DNA of 64,000 nt from an uncultured Mycoplasmatota bacterium (GCA_946528555.1 CAMMYS010000033.1:19132-83131), one strand, 5' to 3'. Shown: positions 19,054 through 27,870, counted from the first letter of the stretch. Numbers and translations are program-made. Notes: generated by a model not told the origin, from the sequence alone.

Positions 19054-19156
19054 TTTTTAACTATATCTAAAACATGATTTTAGTGCAAATCACAAAAAAT
19101 AGTTTTTTAAAAATTAAATTATAAAAATAGCATAAATGTTTAATAATTATAATGGT

Positions 19157-19198
19157 TAATTATCATTGATAATTAGTCAATAGCGCTAATATTATTAG
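19157..19198. repeat. cluster of small dyads in the 19.05-19.3 kb gap
   Basis: TAATTATC-ATT-GATAATTA (19157-19175), TAGCGCTA (19181-19188) and CTAATATTATTAG (19186-19198) lie together in the gap of about 250 bases between the divergently placed endonuclease and lipase genes. They look like an operator-rich or recombination-scarred stretch. No ORF of interest was found there. Confidence 0.35.
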
Positions 19199-19240
19199 TG
19201 TTTTTAAAATAATAGTAAAATTAATAATATATGTGTTATA

Positions 19241-19267
19241 AAAATAGAAGTAAAACTTCTATTTTTT
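19241..19267. terminator. terminator-like hairpin with no gene before it
   Basis: Ten-base stem AAAATAGAAG/CTTCTATTTT, five-base loop and T run. No plus-strand gene lies between the tRNA array terminator and this hairpin. The A run on its left would let it act on the minus strand too. It may insulate the endonuclease from the lipase gene or end an unseen small RNA. Confidence 0.55.
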
Positions 19268-19306
19268 CATTTATATATGATATAATTTATTGTAGAGGTT
19301 TTATAT

Positions 19307-20323
19307 ATGAATAATTCAATCTATGACTATATTTATTATTATAAGAATAAAAGTATCAAAGAAAATGAATGGAATGATATTGATACTTTGATTTGCAATG
19401 TACTTATATATTTACCCATGAACAATTTTAATGAGGAAAGAAAACTGAGCGAATTAAAAGTCAAAGAAGACGATATTCATGGAGTAATGATAAAAGGTGC
19501 TTATAAGATACTTAACTCCATCAAAGATTCTGTTCGTTATGAAAAAATGACTTTAAAGAACTTTATTATTATTAAAAATAAATCTACACAATTTGGGGCA
19601 TGCGTTTTTAAAATAGGTAGAAAAAAAATAATTTCTTTTAAAGGTACAGATGGTTCATTAATTGGATGGATGGAAAATTTTAGATTAGGTTATGAATATC
19701 CTACAAACACACATATTTTAGGGATCGATTATTTAAAAAAGAATATTAATTTCTTAGATAAAGATGTAATAGTTACTGGTCATTCTAAAGGTGGCAATTT
19801 AGCTATCGTTGCCACTATGGAACAAAATGCATTTATAAGAAGTAAAATAAAAAGGATAATTAATTACGATGGCCCGGGATTAAGAGAAGAAGAATTTAAT
19901 TCAAATAAATTTAATAATATTAAATATAAATTAACGAATTATCTGCCTACAGGAAGTGTAGTAGGTGCACTAATGTATAACATAGAGTATAATGTTGTGA
20001 AGACAAATGCCATTGCATTTGATGAACACTTCTTAGTTAACTGGGGTGTGTTTGGAGAATATTTTTTAGAAGGCAAACTTAGTACTATTAGTAAAAATCT
20101 TAATGATAGATCTATTAATGGACTATTAAATTTAGATCCTGAAAAAATGAAATCTGCTTTTGAAGAAGTTTTTAAAAATATAGAAAAAGATTATAGCAGT
20201 GATGTTAAATTTACTAGTCAAGATGTTATGGCAGTATATAATAGTATGAAAAAGATTGATAAGAATGTAGCAGGGTATTTAAAAGAAATAATATTTGCTA
20301 TGGTTTCTAAACCAAAAAAATAA
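19307..20323 (+). CDS. alpha/beta hydrolase, Mbeg1-like/DUF2974 family
   Basis: 338 residues. The lipase-like core has FKGTDGSLIGWMENF (oxyanion region), the nucleophile elbow GHSKGGN with Ser160 and NYDGPGL after the following strand, all hallmarks of the Mbeg1-like lipases of gut Firmicutes. No signal peptide is present, so it is cytosolic unless secreted otherwise. The start follows TAGAGG with TATAAT close upstream. Monocistronic, facing a converging gene over a shared hairpin. The substrate is unknown. Confidence 0.75.
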   Translation: MNNSIYDYIYYYKNKSIKENEWNDIDTLICNVLIYLPMNNFNEERKLSELKVKEDDIHGVMIKGAYKILNSIKDSVRYEKMTLKNFIIIKNKSTQFGACVFKIGRKKIISFKGTDGSLIGWMENFRLGYEYPTNTHILGIDYLKKNINFLDKDVIVTGHSKGGNLAIVATMEQNAFIRSKIKRIINYDGPGLREEEFNSNKFNNIKYKLTNYLPTGSVVGALMYNIEYNVVKTNAIAFDEHFLVNWGVFGEYFLEGKLSTISKNLNDRSINGLLNLDPEKMKSAFEEVFKNIEKDYSSDVKFTSQDVMAVYNSMKKIDKNVAGYLKEIIFAMVSKPKK

Positions 20324-20364
20324 AAAAGATATTAAAGTGATTTAGCACTTAATATCTTTTTCTT
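20324..20364. terminator. bidirectional terminator
   Basis: Stem of 14 pairs with one bulged A (AAAGATATTAA-AGTG against CACTTAATATCTTT). It ends both convergent genes and overlaps the last codons of the minus-strand one. Confidence 0.8.
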
Positions 20365-21159
20365 TTCTTCTAATTCTTCACTTGATAAATCAAATCCATA
20401 GTATAGTCTTTCATCACTAGATAAATCTAGTCCTCTATAATAAAAAGCTCTATTAGGATATCCTAAATTAAATAAGAATTTAATACTTGGCCCTTCAGGA
20501 CTATTTTTATATGATTGCAACATTACTTTATACAAATAATATTCTTCTAATCTATATATTATACTTAAATCTTTTCTAACACTTTCTAGCATTTGTAATA
20601 TTTTCTCAGTTGAGTGAATTTCCGCAAAACGCTCAATTATAGATCTGTTATAATTTAAATTATAGAATATTTTAGCTTTAATTAATTCAATTGTCCTTGG
20701 AATTCCTGTCTCAATTTTTTCAATTGCATCATAATAGATAGATAATTCTTGTAAGTTTTTAACGAAATGAATTTCATCTGCAATTAATTGTTGCTCTACG
20801 GATTTGTTTTTTTCATAGTAATATTTTTCTTGAAGTGCATGTTCAAGTTCATGCATGCAAGTATGCAATATTTCTAAATTCATTCTAAAAAATTTATAGA
20901 ATGGAGGCAAATTTTGTTCAACTTTTGCATTTATACAATATTTTCCATTCAATAAACCACTATTCATATGATTAAGAAGTATGTGAACTGTATCATCCAA
21001 AAAGTACCCACGTTCTATTCCAAAATCTTTATTAATAGCATGTTTAACATCTAAATTATATTCACTAATTAATATATCTAGTATTCTTGATACTGCTTGT
21101 TCATCAAATAGTATAGTTCTATTACTATAATCGTATAACATATCTAATATGTTTTTCAT
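20332..21159 (-). CDS. HELEH-motif putative metalloprotein
   Basis: 275 residues, family not recognised. The only strong signature is CMHELEHALQEKY with His103, Glu104 and His107, a zinc-binding HExxH helix. Glu177 or Glu180 in RSIIERFAEIH could be the third ligand, as in gluzincin-like enzymes. Otherwise all-helical, with no signal peptide or membrane helix. It follows an ATTATAACCCCC-type upstream region on its strand, giving GGGGGTTATAAT before the ATG as ribosome binding site. A cytosolic peptidase is the simplest reading, unproven. Confidence 0.55.
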   Translation of the reverse strand: MKNILDMLYDYSNRTILFDEQAVSRILDILISEYNLDVKHAINKDFGIERGYFLDDTVHILLNHMNSGLLNGKYCINAKVEQNLPPFYKFFRMNLEILHTCMHELEHALQEKYYYEKNKSVEQQLIADEIHFVKNLQELSIYYDAIEKIETGIPRTIELIKAKIFYNLNYNRSIIERFAEIHSTEKILQMLESVRKDLSIIYRLEEYYLYKVMLQSYKNSPEGPSIKFLFNLGYPNRAFYYRGLDLSSDERLYYGFDLSSEELEEKKKILSAKSL

Positions 21160-21269
21160 ATTATAACCCCCTTAAACAAATTGGGTAAATTGTATCACAA
21201 ATACATTAATAAGTCAAAAATTACCTTGTTTATATTATTATAATATATTAAAATATTAGTGGTGATAAC

Positions 21270-22490
21270 ATGGTTAATGAAATACTAAATAATTTAGAAT
21301 TTTTGCAAGATAAAGAATTATTAAAAAGCAATATAGATAAAGATATGAATGAGGTTTTTAATAATTTATTGGATGACATTATGAAAAGATGGATAAATAA
21401 ATATCCTATGTTTGAACCTTTTAGTGGATTAATATCTATTAGAATAAATGATGAAGATTATTATATACCATTTGGTAAAAATAAATATGATAAAGAAACA
21501 ATTTTTGATATAGCTTCTATGAGTAAAGTATATACTGAGATGATTTTGTTTAGTGTTTTGAATGACTATAATCTAACATTAGATACTAAAGTTAAGGACA
21601 TATGTAGTTTGTATAAAGAAGATATTTCTGAGTTGACTTTAATGGACTTAATTAGCTTCAATAATGAGTATAGGACTGAAAAAGATATAAGAGAGTGTCA
21701 TAATAAAAAAGAAGCCCTAGAAGCACTTAGAACTGCTTATTTAGTGCCTTCATTAAAGGGAATATATAAATATACTGATATACCTTTAATGATATTAGCT
21801 GATGTATTGGAAGACTATACTAGAATGAGTTATAAAAAATTATTTAATAAATATATAATAGACAAATATAATTTAAGAAATACTTATTTAGACATAGATA
21901 GTGATAAATATGTGACTATTAATAAAAATCTAACAAATGATCCTAAAGCTAATATAATGGGTGGATATCATGGCCATTGTGGAGTTAAGTCAACAAGTGA
22001 AGATTTTAATAAATTTCTATCTCAGGTATTAGACTGCAAATATAATGACTTATTAATTACACCATCTAAAACAACAACTTTAGAAGGAGAAACTAGAGTA
22101 GAAAAAGCTCTTGTTGGTAATTTTAATTTACCAAATAAGAAAGAATTGGGGTTATCAACTTCATACGTAACTAAAGAAGGCTTTGCTATTCAAGGAAGTG
22201 TTAGGTGTCATGGTGAGTCGTGTAATTTTTATATAGATGGTAAAGAATATAGAGTTACATCTTCAATATTTATAGATCTATATACACAATATAAATCATT
22301 AAAAGAACTTGAAAGTCAAACAGGAAAAATATATACTAAAATATATAATGTAGATGATTATGGAGAATTAATAATGTGTGATGTAAGAGACGTTATTAAA
22401 TATACGGAAGAATATAAAGAACTAACTAATGCAGTTGGTATTTGTAGAACAATAGCATTATATAATTATTTAAAGAAAGAAGGAGAATAA
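21270..22490 (+). CDS. serine hydrolase, beta-lactamase fold (class C-like)
   Basis: 406 residues. DIASMSKVYTEM supplies the SxxK motif (Ser83, Lys86) that opens the catalytic helix. YTDIPLMILADVLE stands in for the Y-x-N motif, and HGHCGVKSTSEDFNKF is the typical region after it. No signal peptide is seen, which argues against a periplasmic beta-lactamase and for an esterase or peptidase of the same fold. It is separated by one base from the PAP2 gene, so the two are cotranscribed. ATG 21270 follows GGTGATAAC. Confidence 0.7.
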   Translation: MVNEILNNLEFLQDKELLKSNIDKDMNEVFNNLLDDIMKRWINKYPMFEPFSGLISIRINDEDYYIPFGKNKYDKETIFDIASMSKVYTEMILFSVLNDYNLTLDTKVKDICSLYKEDISELTLMDLISFNNEYRTEKDIRECHNKKEALEALRTAYLVPSLKGIYKYTDIPLMILADVLEDYTRMSYKKLFNKYIIDKYNLRNTYLDIDSDKYVTINKNLTNDPKANIMGGYHGHCGVKSTSEDFNKFLSQVLDCKYNDLLITPSKTTTLEGETRVEKALVGNFNLPNKKELGLSTSYVTKEGFAIQGSVRCHGESCNFYIDGKEYRVTSSIFIDLYTQYKSLKELESQTGKIYTKIYNVDDYGELIMCDVRDVIKYTEEYKELTNAVGICRTIALYNYLKKEGE

Positions 22491-22491
22491 T

Positions 22492-23127
22492 ATGAAAAAG
22501 AAAAATCTTATCGAGGCAATAGTATCAACAATTTTATTTATTGTATATACAGTCTTATTGATAAAAGTAGATGTTAAGCCAATTGGACCTAATGGATCTA
22601 GTGTTGGTTTTGCTAAAATGAATGGGTGGTTTAGAGATTTAATTGGTCAAAATAATTTTATGTATAAATTAAGCGAATTTTTAGGAATAGTAATCCTTAT
22701 GTTAGTATTTATTTATGCATGCATTGGTTTATATCAATTAGTTAAAAGAAAGAGTTTATTTAAAATAGATAGAGAAATTATTATTTTAGGATGCTTTTAT
22801 GTAGTAGTATTTGCATTATATATTTTATTTGATAAAGTTGCTATTAACTATAGACCAATTCTTATTGATGGAGAATTAGAACCATCATTTCCATCATCAC
22901 ATACAATGTTAGCTTTATGTGTAGGACTATCGTCATTAATAGTTAGTAAATCATACTTTAACAAAAAGTATATTCAATATTTTGATATTGTAACATGCGT
23001 TTTAACTGCTTTAGTTTTAGCAGGTAGATTATTAAGTGGGGTGCATTGGTTAAGTGATATCTTTGGCGGCGTATTATTATCATGTGCATTACTTGCAATT
23101 TTCAAAACTATTTATGAAAGAGAGTGA
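22492..23127 (+). CDS. PAP2-family membrane phosphatase
   Basis: 211 residues, about six hydrophobic helices. The three-part phosphatase signature is complete: KVAINYRP, PSFPSSHT (with the motif's SH pair) and GRLLSGVHWLSDIFGG (Arg, His and Asp). PAP2 membrane enzymes dephosphorylate phosphatidic acid or undecaprenyl pyrophosphate; the latter, linked to cell-wall lipid recycling, would suit this envelope-rich region. The ribosome binding site AAGGAG lies in the end of the upstream gene. Confidence 0.85.
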   Translation: MKKKNLIEAIVSTILFIVYTVLLIKVDVKPIGPNGSSVGFAKMNGWFRDLIGQNNFMYKLSEFLGIVILMLVFIYACIGLYQLVKRKSLFKIDREIIILGCFYVVVFALYILFDKVAINYRPILIDGELEPSFPSSHTMLALCVGLSSLIVSKSYFNKKYIQYFDIVTCVLTALVLAGRLLSGVHWLSDIFGGVLLSCALLAIFKTIYERE

Positions 23128-23132
23128 TAGAT

Positions 23133-23321
23133 ATGTTTGAATATAATCCAAACCAAGAATTATTAGATTATTTAGGAACTGCTATGCTAGAGTTTCCTGC
23201 TGCTCAAGCAGATTTAATAGCTTTCCAAATACAACAACAAAATCAACAACAAGTTGGTTTATATAATGATGATTTATCTGAAGATGAATCAGATGATTAC
23301 ACATTAAAATTAACAAGATAA
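23133..23321 (+). CDS. small Gln-rich acidic protein
   Basis: 62 residues from ATG 23133; the ribosome binding site AGAGAGTGAT covers the end of the PAP2 gene, ruling out the GTG at 23124. A helical N-terminus (YNPNQELLDYLGTAMLEF) leads into QIQQQNQQQ and an acidic tail. No family recognised. It lies within a tightly packed run of four genes (21.27-24.15 kb) and is likely cotranscribed. Confidence 0.5.
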   Translation: MFEYNPNQELLDYLGTAMLEFPAAQADLIAFQIQQQNQQQVGLYNDDLSEDESDDYTLKLTR

Positions 23322-23333
23322 GAGGATATTTAA

Positions 23334-24152
23334 ATGATACATACTTTAGGATTATACTTTTTAGCTTTTATGACATATTCATTTATTGGATGGTTAATAG
23401 AAGTTATATTAACAATAATAGAAGATAAAAAATTAGTAAATAGAGGTTTCTTTGTTGGACCATATTGTCCAATATATGGATGCGGTGGAGTATTAGCAAC
23501 ATTAATTCTTAGTAAATATAGTGAAGATTTATTGGTACTATTTATATTAGGCATAGTAATCTTTTCAATATTAGAATACTTCACAAGCTATGTTCTAGAA
23601 AAAATATTTCATGCTAGATGGTGGGATTATAGTAATTATAAAATTAATCTAAATGGAAGAATTTGCTTAGTAGGAATGCTATTTTTTGGAATATTAGGTG
23701 TTGTTGTAATTAGATTTGTTAATCCGGTTTTATTTGGATTTTTGAACAATCTAAATGATAAAACATTTGATATATTATTTATTTCATTAGCACTTATTTT
23801 TATAGCGGATATGATATTCTCATTTAATATTTTGGATGGAATTGGAAAAGAAAATAAATTAGTTGAGAGTGATAATACAGAAGAGATTAATAAGATTGTT
23901 ATTAACAAAATAATTAATTTAGGGTGGGGGTATAAGAGAATTATAAAGGCCTTCCCAAATATTAGAATTATTTTAAATAATGCTAAGAATAAAATAGGTG
24001 GAAACATTAAAGAATTTAATTTTAAACAAAGAAGACTTAAAGAAAAAGGCGATAAGAAATTAGAACATTTAGAAGAAAAACATCAAACTAGAATTAATAA
24101 ATTAATAGCTAAATATAATAAGAAAATTATTGACGCAGGTAAAGACAAGTAA
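23334..24152 (+). CDS. CmpB-like membrane protein (putative ABC transporter permease family)
   Basis: 272 residues. The first 180 residues hold about five hydrophobic helices with the family pattern TYSFIGWLIEV, NRGFFVGPYCPIYGCGGV and LEYFTSYVLEKIFHARWWDYS. This matches the ABC_trans_CmpB family (COG4905) of Firmicutes. The last 80 residues are a basic, probably coiled-coil cytoplasmic tail. No ATPase is encoded nearby, and the transporter label of the family is itself not experimentally firm. Confidence 0.75.
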   Translation: MIHTLGLYFLAFMTYSFIGWLIEVILTIIEDKKLVNRGFFVGPYCPIYGCGGVLATLILSKYSEDLLVLFILGIVIFSILEYFTSYVLEKIFHARWWDYSNYKINLNGRICLVGMLFFGILGVVVIRFVNPVLFGFLNNLNDKTFDILFISLALIFIADMIFSFNILDGIGKENKLVESDNTEEINKIVINKIINLGWGYKRIIKAFPNIRIILNNAKNKIGGNIKEFNFKQRRLKEKGDKKLEHLEEKHQTRINKLIAKYNKKIIDAGKDK

Positions 24153-24182
24153 ATGTAAGAAAGGTTTACTTTTCTTTTTTTA
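24147..24182 (+). terminator. Rho-independent terminator
   Basis: AAGTAAA/TTTACTT stem around a loop of about 11 bases, followed by a T-rich run. Confidence 0.6.
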
Positions 24183-24219
24183 TATAGTAAAATTAATGTA
24201 CTGAAAGAGTGATAAAAAT

Positions 24220-24687
24220 ATGATGGATAGAGAATTTATAGACATTGTAGAAGATATATTAAGTAATAAAGAATATCAAAAGTTAGATCATGAATATCAT
24301 CATGGCACTACTAGATTGAACCATTCAATTAGAGTTGCTAAGAGAACTTATTTAGCTACTAAAAAAAGAGGTTTGGATTATAAAGCTGCTACAAGAGCTG
24401 CACTTCTTCATGATTTCTTTACTGAGGATCAAATTAAATCTAAGATGCTAAAAGTTGCTTATGAGCATCCAATCAGAGCATATGAAAATGCATCTAAATA
24501 TTATTCGTTGAGTAAGAAAGAGGGTAACATAATTAGAAGTCATATGTTCCCACTATCAAAAGAATTTCCAAAAAGTAGAGAAGCAATAATAGTAACTTTA
24601 TCAGACAAAAAAATAGCATGCATAGAGTATGCTAAATATAAATTTAATCCTAAAAACTTAAAGCATTTGGTTTCTTTTACTAAGTAA
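24220..24687 (+). CDS. HD-domain metal-dependent phosphohydrolase
   Basis: 155 residues, single HD domain. Ligands appear in order: HHGTTRLNHSIRVA (first His), AALLHDFF (the HD pair), the downstream RSHMFPLS His and the SDKKIA Asp. Small stand-alone HD proteins of this kind hydrolyse nucleotides or phosphoesters; the substrate cannot be told. ATG 24220 (or 24223) follows GAGTGATAA. Confidence 0.75.
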   Translation: MMDREFIDIVEDILSNKEYQKLDHEYHHGTTRLNHSIRVAKRTYLATKKRGLDYKAATRAALLHDFFTEDQIKSKMLKVAYEHPIRAYENASKYYSLSKKEGNIIRSHMFPLSKEFPKSREAIIVTLSDKKIACIEYAKYKFNPKNLKHLVSFTK

Positions 24688-24729
24688 TAAAAGTATGTTA
24701 TAATTAAATTATAATGTGGATGTGGTAAT

Positions 24730-25119
24730 ATGGTTAAATTATCAAATAGAGTTTCATATATATCAATATTTGTAATTTTATTTGTTTTAATTGCCATATT
24801 TTTTATTGGTAGAAATATATACTTTTTAAATAATAATTTGGAACTAGAAGCAGTATTTTATATGTATGAAAAAAGTGGAGAACAGTATAAAGTTTCATAT
24901 CTATATGAACACAAGAATAAGACATATTTTTTCAGTGAAATGGATGATAGTAAACCAAAACCAGCATCTAAAAAGATTATTTATTGTAATAAAAATAATA
25001 TTAAGAGATGTGTTACTAACAAAGAAATTTATATAAAAGAGATAATTATTTCAATTTTTTTATTAATTCCTATACTTATTTTTATGATTATTTTTGGCCT
25101 AAAAAAAGGGAAAAATTGA
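24730..25119 (+). CDS. two-helix membrane protein, unknown
   Basis: 129 residues. One hydrophobic helix at each end (about residues 10-32 and 103-124) brackets a polar loop of 70 residues containing a pair of Cys (IIYCNKNNIKRC) that could form an extracellular disulfide. GTGGTAAT precedes the start. Conserved family not recognised; overall shape resembles DUF3592-type membrane proteins. Confidence 0.5.
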   Translation: MVKLSNRVSYISIFVILFVLIAIFFIGRNIYFLNNNLELEAVFYMYEKSGEQYKVSYLYEHKNKTYFFSEMDDSKPKPASKKIIYCNKNNIKRCVTNKEIYIKEIIISIFLLIPILIFMIIFGLKKGKN

Positions 25120-25122
25120 CAC

Positions 25123-25146
25123 TTATGTATCGAAAATGATACATAA
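25123..25146. promoter_or_regulatory. operator candidate, copy A (TGTATC-N6-GATACA)
   Basis: Nine-base arms TTATGTATC/GATACATAA around a six-base spacer. It could also be read as a weak hairpin ending the upstream gene, but no T run follows. Confidence 0.5.
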
Positions 25147-25309
25147 AATTTACATGTATTCTTTTACATGTAAATAAAATGACAAACACATACTATATAT
25201 ATTATTATATATATATATATATAATATTAATGTACATTAATGTATAGCTGAAACATGTTACTTTTAACCATGTATAGTAATCATTTGAAGGGAAAAAATC
25301 AGTTTACAC

Positions 25310-25331
25310 AGTGTATCATATTTGATACACT
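25310..25331. promoter_or_regulatory. operator candidate, copy C (TGTATC-N6-GATACA)
   Basis: Nine-base arms AGTGTATCA/TGATACACT. The centre of the dyad lies about 55 bases upstream of the -35 box, a typical activator or repressor-loop position. Confidence 0.5.
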
Positions 25332-25372
25332 TGTTTTATTTTCGAATCAAAAAAACTTTTTAAAAAAAAGCC

Positions 25373-25400
25373 TTGACAACCCATTTTTTCTGAATATAAT
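25373..25400 (+). promoter_or_regulatory. promoter of the first adhesin
   Basis: CCTTGACA, 16-base spacer, TATAAT (25395-25400), then a leader of about 22 bases and an unusually strong ribosome binding site AGGGGG (25416-25421). The promoter of the second adhesin at 29850 has the same elements and spacing. Confidence 0.85.
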
Positions 25401-25429
25401 ATTGTCTCGCATGTAAGGGGGAATAGGTC

Positions 25430-27841
25430 ATGCTTAAGAAATTATTAGCAATAGTAGTTATTGCAACAGTATTCTTTTTCAACTTCTCATATGTAGTTGC
25501 AGAAGAAAATATTATGGAAGGAGAAACTAAGGCAGAAGAATCTGTAGTAGTTGCCGTTAGCGAAAATGTTCAACCTGAACAAACTGTAGTTCCTGAAGAA
25601 ACAGTTAATCAAGTTGATACTGAGAAGGTTAGCGATGTACCAGCTGTAGAAGAAACAGTTGCTGAAGAACCAGTTGTTGTTGAAACACCAGTAGTTGATG
25701 GAAATGAAACTGCAGAAGCACAAACTTTAGAAGAACCAGTTGTTGAAGAACCAGCTCCAGTTATTAAAGCAACAAGAGCTGCTGCTCATGTATTAACAAT
25801 TAATTTTGTAGATACAAGAACAAACACAACAACTACTAAGACTTATAAAAGTAATTCAACTAATACAAGAGTTGCTACATGGTCATATGTAGGATTAGAA
25901 TCAATTGGTATGAATTATGTAAATGATTCTGAAACAAATTACAAATATTCATTCTTAGGTTGGTTTACTACTGATGATCAACAAGTTAATAACGTTGAGG
26001 AAACTTCATTATTAGATGGTCTATTAGGTATTAAGAAAACATATAAAGGAACAACACAACCAACTACATTAGATATTACAGTTGGTGAATTAACTGAAGA
26101 TATTGAAATTACATTGTCTTCAAAATGGCAATCAAATTATATGGCATCAGTTACATTACATATTTATGATACTAGACCTGCTAACAATAATAAGGAAATA
26201 ACAATTAAGAATCCTACTAAAGTTATTAATACTAATACAAATGGTTCATTACAAAGAGTAGATTTAGATCAAGTATTTCCTGCAGATGCAACATATACAG
26301 CATTTGCTTATAATGAAATGAAGACTAAAGAAAAAAATGGAGCACTAGAATATAAATTTGTAGGATGGAAAGATTCTAATGGAAATATTATTGGTAGTGA
26401 AGGATATGAATTTCCAGATGAATGGAAAACAGTTCTAGATAGTTATGAATTAAAAGATGAAAGAATTTCTAATGTTGATAAAAAGCAAAATTTATATTTA
26501 ACTCTTAAGAAGATATTAGAAGTTACTGCTACATCAGATGTAGACATTAATATATATTCAGTTTGGGAAGAATTCACAACAGCTAATTTAACTCATATAT
26601 ATGAAGATGAAGTATCAACAGGTAGTGGTAGTTGGTCAAGCAAAACAGGTGGTGTAGTTGAATATACACACACATTCACTAATCCAGAAGATAAAACACC
26701 AAAAGAGGATTACAATTTCCTATATTGGCAATTTGAATTAAATGATGGTGAAGAAGACGATCAAGTAGACGTTAATAAAAAATATTGTGAAGGTGAAGAT
26801 TGTGCAAATGCAGAATTCACATATAGCTTAAAGAACAAACCAAGTAAATGGGAAGGAACAGTTTATTCTTATGCTTGGTGGCAAGCAAGCGTTACATTAA
26901 ATTTATATGATGGTAAAGATTTATTAGGAACAGCTAAAACATTTGATAAGGTTAGCGTAAGTGATGTTTTAGAAAAAGATCCTGAAAAAGTTGGTTATAG
27001 ATTCCTAGGATGGTTAGATTCAGAAGGAAACAAAGCAACTAAGACTTCATTTGAAGCAGATGTACCATCTAAAAACCCAGAAGTACGTTCTTATAATTTA
27101 TATGCTTCTTGGGAAAGAATTATGAGAGATATAGTAGTTACTAAGGAATGGGATGACAGTGATAATAATGATAAAGTTAGACCAGATAGTGTAACAGTAT
27201 ATTTAAAGAATGGCGATGAAACAGTTGAAACTGTTGAATTAAGCGAAGATAATAAATGGACTTATACATTTAATGTTCCACAATTTGATGAAAAAGCTGA
27301 AATAGCTTATACAGTTGAAGAAAAAGAAGTAGAAGGATATACTACTGAAATTAATGGAACATTAGAAGATGGATTTGTTATTACAAATACTCATGATGTT
27401 GAAACAGTTAAGGTTAGTGTTACAAAAGTATGGGATGATAAAGATAACTATAATGGTATGAGACCAGAAACAGTTATGGTTGTATTATTAGCAAATGGAG
27501 AAGAAGTTGATTCAACTTTACTAAGTGAAGAAAATGGATGGACTTATACATTTGAAGCTGCTAAGAATGCAGATGGAAAAGAAATTGAATATACAATCAA
27601 AGAAGTTGAAGTTGAGAATTATTGGGTTGAAGTAGAAGGAAATATGACAGATGGATTTACAATTACTAACACTTACTTCGGTGAAGGTGGTAATGATGAT
27701 CCAATTCCAGAACCAGAACCTGAAACAACTCCAAGTTCAAATCCAAAAACTGGAGATAGTATATATACATATATAGCAATGTTATTAATTAGTTTAATTG
27801 GATTAGTTAAAACAACATTTGCTTATAGAAAAAATAACTAA
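25430..27841 (+). CDS. sortase-type surface protein with InlB-like repeats and two Cna-B domains
   Basis: 803 residues, cell-wall attached. Signal peptide residues 1-24 (MLKKLLAIVV...VVAEE), an acidic Val/Glu/Pro-rich spacer to about 118, then four strand-rich repeats each marked by an aromatic F-x-G-W-like turn (FLGWFT, FVGWKD, FLYWQF, FLGWLD), the Listeria-Bacteroides/InlB B-repeat style. Two Cna-B domains follow (from about residue 563, each beginning VVTKEWDD or VTKVWDD and ending ITNTH or ITNTY), whose Lys, Glu and Asn fit self-formed isopeptide bonds. The C-terminus is NPKTGD, a hydrophobic helix and AYRKNN. The NPKTG motif suggests a class B-like sortase; none is in the window. Confidence 0.88.
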   Translation: MLKKLLAIVVIATVFFFNFSYVVAEENIMEGETKAEESVVVAVSENVQPEQTVVPEETVNQVDTEKVSDVPAVEETVAEEPVVVETPVVDGNETAEAQTLEEPVVEEPAPVIKATRAAAHVLTINFVDTRTNTTTTKTYKSNSTNTRVATWSYVGLESIGMNYVNDSETNYKYSFLGWFTTDDQQVNNVEETSLLDGLLGIKKTYKGTTQPTTLDITVGELTEDIEITLSSKWQSNYMASVTLHIYDTRPANNNKEITIKNPTKVINTNTNGSLQRVDLDQVFPADATYTAFAYNEMKTKEKNGALEYKFVGWKDSNGNIIGSEGYEFPDEWKTVLDSYELKDERISNVDKKQNLYLTLKKILEVTATSDVDINIYSVWEEFTTANLTHIYEDEVSTGSGSWSSKTGGVVEYTHTFTNPEDKTPKEDYNFLYWQFELNDGEEDDQVDVNKKYCEGEDCANAEFTYSLKNKPSKWEGTVYSYAWWQASVTLNLYDGKDLLGTAKTFDKVSVSDVLEKDPEKVGYRFLGWLDSEGNKATKTSFEADVPSKNPEVRSYNLYASWERIMRDIVVTKEWDDSDNNDKVRPDSVTVYLKNGDETVETVELSEDNKWTYTFNVPQFDEKAEIAYTVEEKEVEGYTTEINGTLEDGFVITNTHDVETVKVSVTKVWDDKDNYNGMRPETVMVVLLANGEEVDSTLLSEENGWTYTFEAAKNADGKEIEYTIKEVEVENYWVEVEGNMTDGFTITNTYFGEGGNDDPIPEPEPETTPSSNPKTGDSIYTYIAMLLISLIGLVKTTFAYRKNN

Positions 27842-27870
27842 CTTATAGTTCAAAACTATAAGTTTTTTAT
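27840..27870 (+). terminator. Rho-independent terminator
   Basis: Stem AACTTATAGTT/AACTATAAGTT with six T, at the adhesin stop codon. Confidence 0.85.

Larger units (their letters stand above)
25120..25429. promoter_or_regulatory. 310-base control region upstream of the first adhesin
   Basis: No ORF. The stretch holds, in order: dyad A (TGTATC-N6-GATACA core, 25126-25143, arms extending to 25123-25146), a 10-base inverted repeat TTTACATGTA/TACATGTAAA (25149-25174), a (TA)9 tract (25206-25223), a perfect 16-base palindrome ATTAATGTACATTAAT (25226-25241), dyad C with the same core (25312-25329, arms 25310-25331) and then the promoter. Dyads A and C share every defined base and the spacer length and are 186 bases apart. 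This is a dense regulatory region for a surface protein. Confidence 0.7.

Noticed and set aside
25206..25223. (TA)9 tract as a proven phase-variation switch
   Set aside because: It lies about 150 bases upstream of the -35 and not in the spacer or coding region; variation is possible but nothing here shows it.
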